Assembly (NCBI RefSeq): GCF_007922615.2
Contig: NZ_CP042301.2
Coordinates: 4,572,001 to 4,636,000, forward strand
Direction of reading: 5' to 3'
DNA: 64,000 nt
Source of the DNA: Nitratireductor mangrovi
Lineage (GTDB): Bacteria; Pseudomonadota; Alphaproteobacteria; Rhizobiales; Rhizobiaceae
Shown here piece after piece: positions 37,144 through 45,805 of the stretch. The position numbers and the translations under genes are program-made. The notes under the pieces were generated by a model. The model was not told the origin of the DNA, made no database searches, and saw nothing but the letters and a program-made list of their open reading frames with translations. Each line of letters opens with the position of its first letter. Position 1 is the stretch's first letter.

Positions 37144-38374
37144 CGGGGCGGATCGTGTCGAGGAAGGAGGTGCCGTGGTGGCCACGCGCCAGGCCGAGAT
37201 GGGCCGCCACGGTCTCGCCGATATCGGCGAAGGTCGGGCGGATGCCGAGGGCAGCCGGCGCCAGGCCGGGTCCAGTGCCGATCACCGGCACGCGCTCGCG
37301 TGTATGGTCGGTCCCGCGCCAGGTCGGATCGCAGCCATGGTCGGCGGTCAGGATCAAGAGGTCGCCTGGTTGCAGCCGCGCCAGCGCCTCCGGCAGCCGG
37401 GCGTCAAATGCCTCGAGCGCGGCGGCGTAGCCCGCCACGTCGCGCCGGTGGCCGAAAAGCGTGTCGAAATCGACGAAATTGGCGAAAACCAGATCGCCGT
37501 CGCGGCTGTCTTCGATGGCGCCGAGCGCCTTGTCGAACAGCGCCATGTTGCCGGCCGCCTTGCGCACTTCCGAGATGGCGCGGTGCGCAAAGATATCGCC
37601 GATCTTGCCGACGCCGATCACCTTGCCGTCGGCCTCGGTGATGCGGTCCAGTACCGTCGGCTCGGTGGGCGGAACGGCGTAGTCGCGGCGGTTGGTGGTG
37701 CGCTCGAAATCGGCGGCCGACGCGCCCACGAAGGGCCGCGCGATGACCCGGCCGATATTGAGCGGGTCGACCAGCCGGCGCACGATCTGGCACAGTTCGT
37801 AAAGCCTTTCGAGCCCGAAATGCTCCTCATGCGCGGCGATCTGGTAGACAGAGTCCGCCGAGGTGTAGCAGATCGGCTTTCCGGTCCGCACATGCTCCTC
37901 GCCGAGCTTGGCGATGATCTCGGTGCCGGAGGCATGGCAGTCGCCGAGGATGCCCGGCAGCTTCGCCTCGCGGATCACCGCCTCGGTGAGTTCTGCGGGA
38001 AAGGTCGGCACGGTTTCGGGGAAATAGCCCCAGTCGAACGGCACCGGCAGGCCGGCGATTTCCCAGTGACCGGACGGCGTGTCCTTGCCTTTCGAGACCT
38101 CTTCGGCGGCTCCGAAGAAACCTTCCGGGATCGGCCGCTCCACGCCCGCCGGCATCTGGCCGCTGGCAGCAAATGCCGCTTCGGCCAGTCCCAGCTTGAG
38201 CATATTGGGCAGGCGCAGCGGCCCCTGGCGCAACCCGTCTCGGTCGGCCTGGCCGCGTGCGGCGGCCGCAGCGATATGGCCGAACGTGTTGGCGCCGGCG
38301 TCGCCGAACTGCTCGGCGTCGGAGGCGCCGCCGACGCCGAAGGAATCGAGCACGAACAGGAAGGCGCGCGGCAT
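37136..38374 (-). CDS. deoB: Phosphopentomutase
   Basis: Interconverts ribose/deoxyribose 1- and 5-phosphates in nucleoside salvage. The 412-residue alkaline-phosphatase-superfamily enzyme has the metal site motifs [14 protein letters not shown] at the N-terminus, and [11 protein letters not shown] and [18 protein letters not shown] near the C-terminus. The ATG at 38374 (MPRAFLF) fits the family; a TTG four codons upstream is also possible. It overlaps mutM and is divergent from the PhnD-like gene. Confidence 0.95.
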   Translation of the reverse strand: MPRAFLFVLDSFGVGGASDAEQFGDAGANTFGHIAAAAARGQADRDGLRQGPLRLPNMLKLGLAEAAFAASGQMPAGVERPIPEGFFGAAEEVSKGKDTPSGHWEIAGLPVPFDWGYFPETVPTFPAELTEAVIREAKLPGILGDCHASGTEIIAKLGEEHVRTGKPICYTSADSVYQIAAHEEHFGLERLYELCQIVRRLVDPLNIGRVIARPFVGASAADFERTTNRRDYAVPPTEPTVLDRITEADGKVIGVGKIGDIFAHRAISEVRKAAGNMALFDKALGAIEDSRDGDLVFANFVDFDTLFGHRRDVAGYAAALEAFDARLPEALARLQPGDLLILTADHGCDPTWRGTDHTRERVPVIGTGPGLAPAALGIRPTFADIGETVAAHLGLARGHHGTSFLDTIRPDA

Positions 38375-38502
38375 TTCGAAGGACAATCCTCAGGGTCTGC
38401 GTCGTCCACGACACTTAGTTGGGCGGTGGCCAATTGGCAAACCGGAAACCAAACGGCAAGGTCGCGCTGTCAGATTCGCGAATCGGACCAGGGCGGACGG
38501 AC

Positions 38503-39432
38503 ATGAACCGGGTGGGATCGCAGATGCGGAGGCAGGTCGCGGCGGCATGCGCGGCCGCATTGCTTTTGCTCGGCTCTCCCGTAGCCCATGCCGGGTGGAA
38601 GGACGAGGTCGGCACGCTGCGGATCGGCATGCTGGCGAGGCCCGGATCCGGCGCCGTCGTGCCGGGCGCGTCGGCGATCGAGCGCGCCTATGCCAATGCC
38701 CTCGGCATTCCCGTCGATATCTTCGTCGCCCGCGATTTCGCCGCGCTTATCGACGCCCAGGCGAGCGGCCGCATCCAGTATGCGATTTTTTCGGCAACGG
38801 CCTATGCGGCCGCCTGGCGTCGCTGCGGCTGCGTCGAGCCGCTGGCCGCGCCGATCTCCGAAGACGGCACGTCCGGCCTCCGCGCCGTGCTGATCGTGGC
38901 GAAGGCGGATGCAGGCGGCGAAGGCCGGCGCATCGCCGCCGTTCCGCAAAGCGTGGTCGCCGACCTCCTGCCGGGCCTCGCCGGCCCCCAGGCCAGGCCG
39001 GCCGGTGCTAGGCCCGACGACGAGATCGTTCGCGTCGGTTCGATGTCGGTGGCCGAGCGCATGTTCGCGGAAGGCGAGATCGACGGGCTTTACGGCTGGG
39101 CGCCGGAGCGTGTCGGCGGGCCTGACGCCGGCACGCTTGCGCGTCTGGCGGCAATGGGCGTGGCGCCCGGAGACATGGAAATCGTCTGGACCTCGCAGTC
39201 GGTGCGTTTCGGCCCGCATGCGGTGCGCGCCGATCTGCCGCCGGAGGCCAAGGATATCCTGAAGAGGTTCCTGACCGGGCTCAAGCTCGCCGATCCGGAC
39301 GTCTACGACCTCCTGGAGGAAGAGCGCCAGGGCGGCTTCCTCAGGGCCGGCCACGACGACTACGAGGCCGCCGTCGAGGCGCTGGGCGGCTGGCTCCCCG
39401 CCCCGGCGCAGCCCTCGCCCGAGGGCGAATGA
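38503..39432 (+). CDS. PhnD-like periplasmic substrate-binding protein
   Basis: 309-residue exported protein. The signal peptide (hydrophobic segment about 12-27, ending AHA) precedes a type-2 periplasmic binding fold with LRIGMLARPG, the ARDFAALIDAQASGRIQYAIFSATAYA segment and QSVRFGPHAVRADLP, typical of the PhnD/SsuA phosphate-phosphonate-like family. No ABC permease or ATPase is nearby, so it may act alone, perhaps in signalling or in the adjacent pilus region. Substrate unknown. It converges on the TadE genes. Confidence 0.75.
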   Translation: MNRVGSQMRRQVAAACAAALLLLGSPVAHAGWKDEVGTLRIGMLARPGSGAVVPGASAIERAYANALGIPVDIFVARDFAALIDAQASGRIQYAIFSATAYAAAWRRCGCVEPLAAPISEDGTSGLRAVLIVAKADAGGEGRRIAAVPQSVVADLLPGLAGPQARPAGARPDDEIVRVGSMSVAERMFAEGEIDGLYGWAPERVGGPDAGTLARLAAMGVAPGDMEIVWTSQSVRFGPHAVRADLPPEAKDILKRFLTGLKLADPDVYDLLEEERQGGFLRAGHDDYEAAVEALGGWLPAPAQPSPEGE

Positions 39433-39468
39433 GCCGTTCGACTGTAAAAACGATGAACAGCACTGGCG

Positions 39469-40092
39469 TCAGCAGTCGATGCAGGTGACCTTCTGGCTCA
39501 TGCGCGGCCGCAGGTAATAATCCTCGCCCATCGAGATGCTGTCGAAGGCAGCGGCCAGGCCGAGCGAGGTCTTCTGTTGCGCGCTCCAGGTGATCACCGG
39601 CTTGTAGTCCAGATCGGCCTCGCCGCGGATCAGGAACGTGCCCTTGATCTTCAGCTTCTCGGGCACCGTCGTCGTCGAACCGATCGTGAGATGGTTCGAC
39701 GCGGTGCCGTTCACCAGCTTGCGCGACCATGCCACCTTCACCTTCGGCGTATCCTCGTCGGTGATCTCGATCGCCGTCAGGTAGATCGTCGGCTTGGTGC
39801 GGTTATAGGGCTGGATCACCGAGCCGCCGATCTTCATGATCGCGTCGATCTCGGCCTTGGTGATCTGCTGCTGCTGGGTTACCAGGTCGGCGACCATGCT
39901 GGCGATGCGTCCTGTCTTCTTGTTGGCTTCTATCGCCTGCGAGGTCTCCATTGTCATGAAGTAGAGCCCGAGCAGCACCGGCGCGATGAACGCGAACTCG
40001 ATCGCGGCCGCCGCCCGGCGGTCGCGCCACAGCGCGGCGAGAAGCTCCGTCGCGGCCTTGTGCCAGCGGGTTCCGGCCTGTTGCCCCAACAT
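39469..40092 (-). CDS. TadE-like pilus assembly protein (distal)
   Basis: 207-residue minor pseudopilin of the Tad/Flp system. Basic N-terminus, then a processing-type site and hydrophobic segment, RRAAAAIEFAFIAPVLLGLYF (about 25-45). The AAIEFAFIAP motif is the TadE signature, with Glu at +5. The periplasmic remainder has cysteines only at the C-terminus (CIDC). Second of two TadE-like genes in a minus-strand group downstream of the pilus secretin-N gene. Confidence 0.87.
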   Translation of the reverse strand: MLGQQAGTRWHKAATELLAALWRDRRAAAAIEFAFIAPVLLGLYFMTMETSQAIEANKKTGRIASMVADLVTQQQQITKAEIDAIMKIGGSVIQPYNRTKPTIYLTAIEITDEDTPKVKVAWSRKLVNGTASNHLTIGSTTTVPEKLKIKGTFLIRGEADLDYKPVITWSAQQKTSLGLAAAFDSISMGEDYYLRPRMSQKVTCIDC

Positions 40093-40134
40093 ATCCAGTC
40101 CCTTTCCCTGTCGCTTGTTTCGGGTCGTTGCCGG

Positions 40135-40713
40135 CTAGTCGTCGAACGGTTCGTTCTGCCAGGTCGCCGTGGCGAAATGCAGCGTCTTGCCGTCCTTCAG
40201 GTTCGAAACCGATTTGCGCATGAAGTCCGTCATCACCGGCCAGCGGTAGAAGACGCGCAGCATGTTCTTGCTGAGCGAGGGGCCGGGATCGACGTCGAAG
40301 TCGCTGGTATCGATGTCCTTGTCCGCGGTCAGCTTGACGCGCTCCTTGGCTGCATCCTCGAAGGTCGCATATTCGCGCAGGTCGACCTCCAGCCCCGGGC
40401 AGCCGGCGGCCACGATGATTTCGAGCTGGTCGCAGATCGCTGCCTTCAGCGACGATTCGGTGACGGTCGCGGCCTTGATCTGGCCGGTGCGAAGCTGGCG
40501 CGCGACGCGATCGGTCGCCGTCGTCAGCACCTGCTGCGCCGCGAACGAGATGCAGCTTTCAAGGATGGCGAACACCAGGAGCGAGAACGGGATCGCCAGC
40601 GCCACGAACTCGATGGCCACCGCGCCGTCGCGGTTGCGCGCGAAACGGCCGAACAGGCCGCGGCGCTTCCTGCGGTCTTCCCCCTTGCGAGAGGCGTTGC
40701 TGCTCTCTTTCAT
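40135..40713 (-). CDS. TadE-like pilus assembly protein (proximal)
   Basis: 192-residue pseudopilin. Basic N-terminus, then GAVAIEFVALAIPFSLLVFAILESCISF (about 30-57) with the AIEF motif. It is related to but different from the neighbouring TadE-like protein, and the two genes are 42 bases apart in the same direction. Together with TadE, Flp and TadF-type proteins such pairs prime pilus assembly. Confidence 0.87.
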   Translation of the reverse strand: MKESSNASRKGEDRRKRRGLFGRFARNRDGAVAIEFVALAIPFSLLVFAILESCISFAAQQVLTTATDRVARQLRTGQIKAATVTESSLKAAICDQLEIIVAAGCPGLEVDLREYATFEDAAKERVKLTADKDIDTSDFDVDPGPSLSKNMLRVFYRWPVMTDFMRKSVSNLKDGKTLHFATATWQNEPFDD

Positions 40714-40855
40714 GGCCCGATTCCTGCCAACCCCATTGCAGTCTCGCGGCGAACATAAACGAGGGCGGTTGAATTCCCGTTTTGACGACGATGAAAATTG
40801 GCGCGGCGGCGTTTGCCGCGCGTTAACGCTGCCGCCCGCCCTGAGCCGGATGGCG

Positions 40856-41296
40856 CTACTGGCTGGCGCTCATCTCGCTTTCGGAAAGCCGCTCCGCGTC
40901 GCTCTTGTAGGAGCTCTCGCAATAAGGCGTGCATGAAAGCGTCTGCACGTCGGCGCGGCGATAGACCCGCACCGAGCTTGCGTCCTGCCGAGACACGAAG
41001 ATCTGCTCGTCCACGATCGGCGCGCCGTCCACGTCGAGGACGACCAGGTTGGTCACGCCGAAACCGCGCCCGGTGAGCACGATCGTCGTGGCGTCCTGTA
41101 CCGAGGCGTCGGCGATCTGCGGATTGCCGACCACGATCGTGTCGGCCGGTCGCGCCAGCTTCACGATCTTGGCTTCGTTCATCAGGATCGAGATGCCGCC
41201 CTCGGCAATGGCCTGGCCGACGCCGAGCGCCAGCAATCCCGCCGCCAGGACGCTTGTCAGGCCGTATCGGCCACGGAATGTCGCGTTGCGCGCCAT
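40856..41296 (-). CDS. Secretin/pilus N-terminal domain protein (stand-alone)
   Basis: 146-residue exported protein. After a signal peptide (about 14-32, ending AIA) come about 75 residues matching the N-terminal pilus/type II-III secretion domain found in CpaC: KIVKLARPADTIVVGNPQIADASVQD and FGVTNLVVLDVDG. It has no secretin barrel. A cysteine-containing tail follows. It starts the minus-strand TadE group and is divergent from flp, so it probably assists the CpaC channel. Role inferred. Confidence 0.78.
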   Translation of the reverse strand: MARNATFRGRYGLTSVLAAGLLALGVGQAIAEGGISILMNEAKIVKLARPADTIVVGNPQIADASVQDATTIVLTGRGFGVTNLVVLDVDGAPIVDEQIFVSRQDASSVRVYRRADVQTLSCTPYCESSYKSDAERLSESEMSASQ

Positions 41297-41687
41297 GAGG
41301 TCTCTCCACCTGCGTACTTTCCGAAAGATGAAGCGGATTGGTGAATCTTCGGTTAAGCGGCCACGGGGCGTGGGCGGACTCGGCGAAAACCGCAGGGGAG
41401 CGGCGGTGGCCGCCGGATCCAGCGCGGCAAAGTGTTTAAGGCTGTTGCCGGAAATCGAGTATACCCTCGCGCGCGTGCTGTCTTACACGCGTGGGCAGGA
41501 GAAGAAAATTTTGCTTCGCCGCTTATGCCATCATTAACCACAGATGACCGAGGCACAGGTTAGGAAATCGGTAAGTCTGTTTTTTAAGCCGATCGAAAGA
41601 GCTTCCCCGTAGTGTTCGTGCATCCGATCAACGCAGAAAAAATTGTTGACGGGCTGTGCTGTAAACACGTGGAGTAGGAGCTCTCGA
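41297..41687. other. Divergent intergenic region before flp
   Basis: About 390 bases with no gene. The left part is GC-rich and includes CGCGTG-CTGTCTTA-CACGCG (near 41474-41494). The right part is AT-richer (41500-41660) and should hold the flp promoter; I could not fit a sigma-70 consensus confidently. Isolated TTAAC words occur, but no full CtrA box TTAA-N7-TTAA was seen. Confidence 0.6.
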
Positions 41688-41864
41688 ATGTCCAAGCTTT
41701 TTGCACGTTTCGTGAAAGACGAATCCGGCGCGACCGCCATCGAATATGGCCTGATCGCCGCTCTCATCGCCGTTGCTATCATGACCGGCGCCGGCCTGCT
41801 CGGCACCGCGCTCGACACGCAGTTCACCGAGATCGCCAAGGACCTGGACTACAAGTCCGAGTAA
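41688..41864 (+). CDS. Flp-type major pilin
   Basis: 58-residue type IVb prepilin. A short leader MSKLFARFVKDESG precedes the processing site (Gly14), and the mature part begins ATAIEYGLIAALIAVAIMTG with the invariant Glu5 of the processed pilin. The whole mature protein is essentially one hydrophobic helix plus a short tail, typical of Flp. GTAGGAG lies upstream. First gene of the pilus operon, and it has its own terminator, as expected for the most abundant product. Confidence 0.95.
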   Translation: MSKLFARFVKDESGATAIEYGLIAALIAVAIMTGAGLLGTALDTQFTEIAKDLDYKSE

Positions 41865-41892
41865 TCTCGCAGCGTTGGCCAGCGATGGCCTG

Positions 41893-41929
41893 AAAGGGAC
41901 CGCCCCACCGGGCGGTCCCTTTTCTTTTT
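41893..41929 (+). terminator. Terminator after flp
   Basis: AAAGGGACCGCCC (41893-41905), loop CACC, then GGGCGGTCCCTTT (41910-41922), a perfect 13-bp stem merging into a TTTTCTTTTT tail. It would separate high-level pilin transcription from the assembly genes. Confidence 0.93.
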
Positions 41930-42004
41930 GTTAACCCGCCGGCCGCTTTTCACCATTGCTTAAGCGGGTCCGCACTAGGATTTCGCGTTTGAACCGCCGA
42001 GGCC

Positions 42005-42529
42005 ATGATGATCGAAGCCGCCATCTTCGTCGTTTTTCCGTTCTGCATGGCCTTTGCGGCGGTCTCCGACATGATGTCGATGACGATCGCCAACCGCGTC
42101 TCGCTTCTGCTCGTGGCGGCATTCGCGGTGCTTGCCCCGCTGACGGGCATGAGCTGGGCGGAATACGGGCTGCATTTTGCCGCCATGGCGGCGGTGCTGG
42201 CGGTTACCTTCGGGCTTTTCGCCATCGGCGGCATGGGCGGCGGCGACGCCAAGCTGATGGCGGCCACCGCGCTGTGGATGGGGCTGGAGCCGACCCTGGT
42301 CGTCTACCTGGTCATGTCCGCCGTCTTTGGCGGGGGGCTGACCCTGCTGATCCTGCTCTACCGCTCTTCGCCGTTCGCCGACATCACGGTCAACAATGTG
42401 ATGCTGCGCCATTTTGCCGACCGCAAGGTGGGCATTCCCTATGGCATCGCGCTGGGACTGGGCGGCCTCACCGCCTATATGCAGTCGCCGCTGATGCTGT
42501 GGGCGCTTGGCCGCCTTTCCGGAAGCTGA
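42005..42529 (+). CDS. cpaA: A24 prepilin peptidase (CpaA/TadV)
   Basis: 174-residue inner-membrane aspartyl protease that removes the leader of Flp and the TadE pseudopilins. About five transmembrane helices. The two catalytic aspartates are in SDMMSMTIANR (about 21-31) and GGMGGGDAKLM (about 76-86, the GxGD motif). It lacks the methyltransferase domain of PilD, as usual for CpaA. Start at 42005 or the adjacent ATG at 42008. Confidence 0.93.
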   Translation: MMIEAAIFVVFPFCMAFAAVSDMMSMTIANRVSLLLVAAFAVLAPLTGMSWAEYGLHFAAMAAVLAVTFGLFAIGGMGGGDAKLMAATALWMGLEPTLVVYLVMSAVFGGGLTLLILLYRSSPFADITVNNVMLRHFADRKVGIPYGIALGLGGLTAYMQSPLMLWALGRLSGS

Positions 42530-42678
42530 TCTGAGGGGCGGGATGCCGGCCCGCCCGCCGGCAATGCATAAACCTTAAATTAAGTACGATCGTAAGCATT
42601 GCATTAACCCTAATTTGACGATTGCGCCCCCATTGTCGGGTCCGGTGAATGCAAATCGCCGGGTAAAGGTGCGGGTCG

Positions 42679-43491
42679 ATGAACACTTCACGCTTGATCA
42701 TTCTCGGGGTCGCGGTCGTCGCAGCCGGCGTCGCCGGCTACATCGCCAAGAACCTCGCAACGGCGCCGGCGCCGATCGTGGTTGCCGATGCCGGGCCGCG
42801 CCAGCCGGCCATTCCCCTGACCGAGGTCCTGGTTCTTTCCGAAGACCTTCCGGTCGGACAGCCCATCGAAAAGCAGCTGCGCTGGCAGGACTGGCCGCGC
42901 GACGCGGTGGCCGAAGGCTTCATTACGCGCGACGCCGAAGCCAACGCCGAAGAAGAACTCAAGGGCGCCATCGCCCGGTTGCCGATGTATGCCGGCGAGC
43001 CGGTGCGGCGTTCCAAGCTGATCGGCGCCGGCCAGAGCTTCATGTCGGCGATCCTGCCGTCGGGCAAGCGCGCCATCGCCACCCAGATTTCGGCCGACAC
43101 CTCGGCCGGCGGCTTCATTCTTCCCAACGATTATGTCGATGTCATCATGACCCGGCGCGCCGAAAGCGGCGGCACCCAGGGCTTCGTGACGGAGACCATC
43201 CTCAAGAACATCCGCGTGCTCGCGATCGACCAGACCATTCGCGAGGACGAGGAGGGCAACAAGGTCAAGGTCGGCGAGACGGCGACGCTGGAGCTGACGC
43301 CGCAGCAGGCCGAGATCATCACCGTCGCCCAGCAGCTTGCCGACCGCCTGACGCTGTCCCTGCGCTCGATCAAGGACGCGCAGGAAAAGCAGGAAACCGA
43401 GGCCGACTACCTGGTCTCCGGCAACGGCCGCAAGGGCACGGTCAGGCTCATCAAATCCGGCGAAGTTTCTGAAGTGGGAGCGCGCAAATGA
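42679..43491 (+). CDS. cpaB: Flp pilus assembly protein CpaB/RcpC
   Basis: 270-residue periplasmic protein with an N-terminal membrane anchor (about 5-25) and an SAF-like domain (about 45-115). The CpaB core GKRAIATQISADTSAGGFILPNDYVDVI follows at about 128-155. It is thought to stabilise or position the outer-membrane secretin. It overlaps cpaC by four bases (ATGA) and opens the coupled cpaB-cpaC-cpaD set. Confidence 0.92.
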   Translation: MNTSRLIILGVAVVAAGVAGYIAKNLATAPAPIVVADAGPRQPAIPLTEVLVLSEDLPVGQPIEKQLRWQDWPRDAVAEGFITRDAEANAEEELKGAIARLPMYAGEPVRRSKLIGAGQSFMSAILPSGKRAIATQISADTSAGGFILPNDYVDVIMTRRAESGGTQGFVTETILKNIRVLAIDQTIREDEEGNKVKVGETATLELTPQQAEIITVAQQLADRLTLSLRSIKDAQEKQETEADYLVSGNGRKGTVRLIKSGEVSEVGARK

Positions 43492-45056
43492 CGTCGCACA
43501 ACAACACGCTGCCCGGACGGTCGCCCGTGCGCCGCACCGTGGGCAGGCTCGCTGCGTCGCTGATCGCGATCACGGCCGTTTCACTGGCGAGCCCGGCGCT
43601 GCTTGGCTCCGTCGCGGTCCACGCCGAAGGCGTAAAGGTCCGCTCGACATCGTCGGCCAGCCAGCGCATCAAGCTCGGCCTCAACAAGTCGATCGTCATC
43701 GACCTGCCGCAGGATGCCTACGACATCCTGGTCGCCAATCCGACGGTCGCTGACGCCGTGACCCGCACCGCGCGCCGCATCTACCTTTTCGGCAAGCAGG
43801 TCGGTGAGACCAACATCTATGTCTTCGGCGCCAATGGCGAGCAGATCGCAAGCCTCGATCTGGCCATCGAGCGCGATGTCGCCGGCCTTGAGGAATATCT
43901 GCAGCGCTTCATTCCCAACTCGGACATCACGGTCGAACTCCTCAACGACAACGTGGTCCTGACCGGCACCGTCGAAACGCCGCTCGACGCGGCGCGCGCG
44001 GCACGGCTGGCCGAGATCTTCGTTACCGGTGGTGAGGCAACCACCGGCCAGTATTCGCAGACGGCAGCCGCGCCCACCGACGGCGGCGGCGTCGACATCA
44101 ACAACCCGGACCAGGAGCGCCGGGTCAGCCAGATCGTCAACCTGATCAAGATCATCGGCGAGGACCAGGTGACCCTCAAGGTCACGGTCGCCGAGGTCAG
44201 CCGCGTGGTGATGAAGCAGCTCGGCGTCAACATCCTGGGTTCCGGCACGTCCGACGGCATCACCTGGGGGTCGATCAGCGAAAACATCTCCGGTCTCGGC
44301 AAGCAGCTGACCGGGTCGCAGTTCAATCTCGGCACGGCGTTCGGCTCGGGCACGCTTTCGGCCTACCTCAACGCGATGGAACAGGCCGGCGTGATGAAGA
44401 CGCTCGCCGAGCCGACGCTCACGGCCATTTCCGGCGAGAAGGCGCTGTTCCGCGTCGGCGGCGAGTTCAATCTGATCTCCGGCCAGGAAGTCGACGCCGA
44501 AAACGGCCAGATCACCTACGACATCGAGAAGCTCGAATATGGCATCGGGCTCGAATTCCTGCCGGTCGTGCTCTCGCCGGGCCGCATCAGCCTCAAGGTG
44601 CGCACCTCGGTCTCCGAGCCGACCACGGAAGGCTCGGTGGCCCTGGGCTCCGGCGGCCGCAACAACGCCACCAACCTTCTGTCGATCCGCAAGCGCCTCG
44701 CCGACACCACGGTCGAACTGCCGTCCGGCGGCTCGATGATGATCGCCGGGCTGGTGCGCGACGACATCCGCCAGGTGTCCTCGGGTATGCCGGGGCTGTC
44801 CAAGCTGCCGGTGCTCGGCACGCTGTTCCGCAGCCGCGACTTCATCCGAAACGAATCCGAACTCGTCATCATCGTGACGCCCTATCTCTCCCGCCCGGTC
44901 GCCCGCCAGCAGCTGGCCCGGCCCGACGACAACTTCAACGCCGCCAGCGACGGCGCCGGCATGTTCCTCGGCCGCGTGAACCGTGTCTACGGCACGATGA
45001 AGACCGATCTGCCCAAGGGCCGCTACCACGGCGTGGTCGGCTACATCTACAAGTGA
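43488..45056 (+). CDS. cpaC: Flp pilus secretin CpaC/RcpA
   Basis: 522-residue outer-membrane secretin. Signal peptide (about 25-45), N-terminal pilus domain (about 60-130, KSIVIDLPQDAYDILVANPTVAD), a BON-like segment (SDITVELLNDNVVLTG), and the secretin barrel domain with VTVAEVSRVVMKQLGV, EPTLTAISGEKALFRVGGE and the closing GMPGLSKLPVLGTLFRS signature. The extruded Flp fibre passes through this channel. Confidence 0.95.
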   Translation: MTSHNNTLPGRSPVRRTVGRLAASLIAITAVSLASPALLGSVAVHAEGVKVRSTSSASQRIKLGLNKSIVIDLPQDAYDILVANPTVADAVTRTARRIYLFGKQVGETNIYVFGANGEQIASLDLAIERDVAGLEEYLQRFIPNSDITVELLNDNVVLTGTVETPLDAARAARLAEIFVTGGEATTGQYSQTAAAPTDGGGVDINNPDQERRVSQIVNLIKIIGEDQVTLKVTVAEVSRVVMKQLGVNILGSGTSDGITWGSISENISGLGKQLTGSQFNLGTAFGSGTLSAYLNAMEQAGVMKTLAEPTLTAISGEKALFRVGGEFNLISGQEVDAENGQITYDIEKLEYGIGLEFLPVVLSPGRISLKVRTSVSEPTTEGSVALGSGGRNNATNLLSIRKRLADTTVELPSGGSMMIAGLVRDDIRQVSSGMPGLSKLPVLGTLFRSRDFIRNESELVIIVTPYLSRPVARQQLARPDDNFNAASDGAGMFLGRVNRVYGTMKTDLPKGRYHGVVGYIYK

Positions 45057-45073
45057 TCGCGAAGGATCGTCTC

Positions 45074-45784
45074 ATGCGCAGAGCCACCCTCTACTACTCC
45101 GCCGGCGCAAGACGGAGCACCCGCATCACCGGCAACATCGCCGTCATGGTGGCCGCGGCCGCCCTGCTCGGCGGATGCGCCTGGAAGCGCGACTCGATCA
45201 CGGTAGGCTCGGTGCCGGATGACTACCGCACCAACCACCCGATCATCGTGTCCGAACAGGACGAGGTTCTCGACCTGCCGGTCGGTGTCTCCGAACATGG
45301 CATGACGCGCGTGCAGCGTGTCGCCGTCGACGGCTACGTCTCCAACTACGACCACGACGGCGGCGCCGTCATCAGCATCATGGTGCCGGCCAACGCGGCC
45401 AATTCGGCCGCCGCCAGCTCCGCCGCCTACGAGATCGCCCAGCACATGTACCGCAAGGGCGTGCCGTCGGGCCGCGTCATCACGGTGCCCTACGATGCAG
45501 GCGCGCCCGAGCAGCCGGCGCCGATCAGGCTCATCTACGGTCGCATGAAGGCCCATGTCGGCCAGTGCGGGCGCTGGCCCGAGGACATGCTGCGCACGCG
45601 CGAAAACAAGCACTACGCGAATTTCGGCTGTGCCTACCAGAACAACCTGGCCGCGCAGCTTGCCAACCCGTCCGACCTGCTCGGCCCGCGCGAGCAGACC
45701 GAGATCGACGCCGCCAACCGTGGTGTTGCGATCGACGACTACCAGGCGCGTCAGACCGAGTGGGACCCGGTCGTCCAGTTCTGA
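45074..45784 (+). CDS. cpaD: Flp pilus lipoprotein CpaD
   Basis: 236-residue lipoprotein with a hydrophobic signal ending in the lipobox LLGGC (Cys about 36), and the CpaD core: DDYRTNHPIIVSEQDEVLDLPVG and the later ENKHYANFGCAYQNNLAAQLANPSDLLGPR region. The ATG at 45074 has GAAGGA eight bases upstream; a GTG at 45053 overlapping the cpaC stop is also in frame. It probably supports the secretin in the outer membrane. Confidence 0.92.
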   Translation: MRRATLYYSAGARRSTRITGNIAVMVAAAALLGGCAWKRDSITVGSVPDDYRTNHPIIVSEQDEVLDLPVGVSEHGMTRVQRVAVDGYVSNYDHDGGAVISIMVPANAANSAAASSAAYEIAQHMYRKGVPSGRVITVPYDAGAPEQPAPIRLIYGRMKAHVGQCGRWPEDMLRTRENKHYANFGCAYQNNLAAQLANPSDLLGPREQTEIDAANRGVAIDDYQARQTEWDPVVQF

Positions 45785-45805
45785 GGCGGCCCTTGAGAGG
45801 CGAGA

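Noticed and set aside
42540-42678. CtrA-type TTAA boxes before cpaB
   Set aside because: TTAA words are present but not at the N7 spacing, so no site is called.
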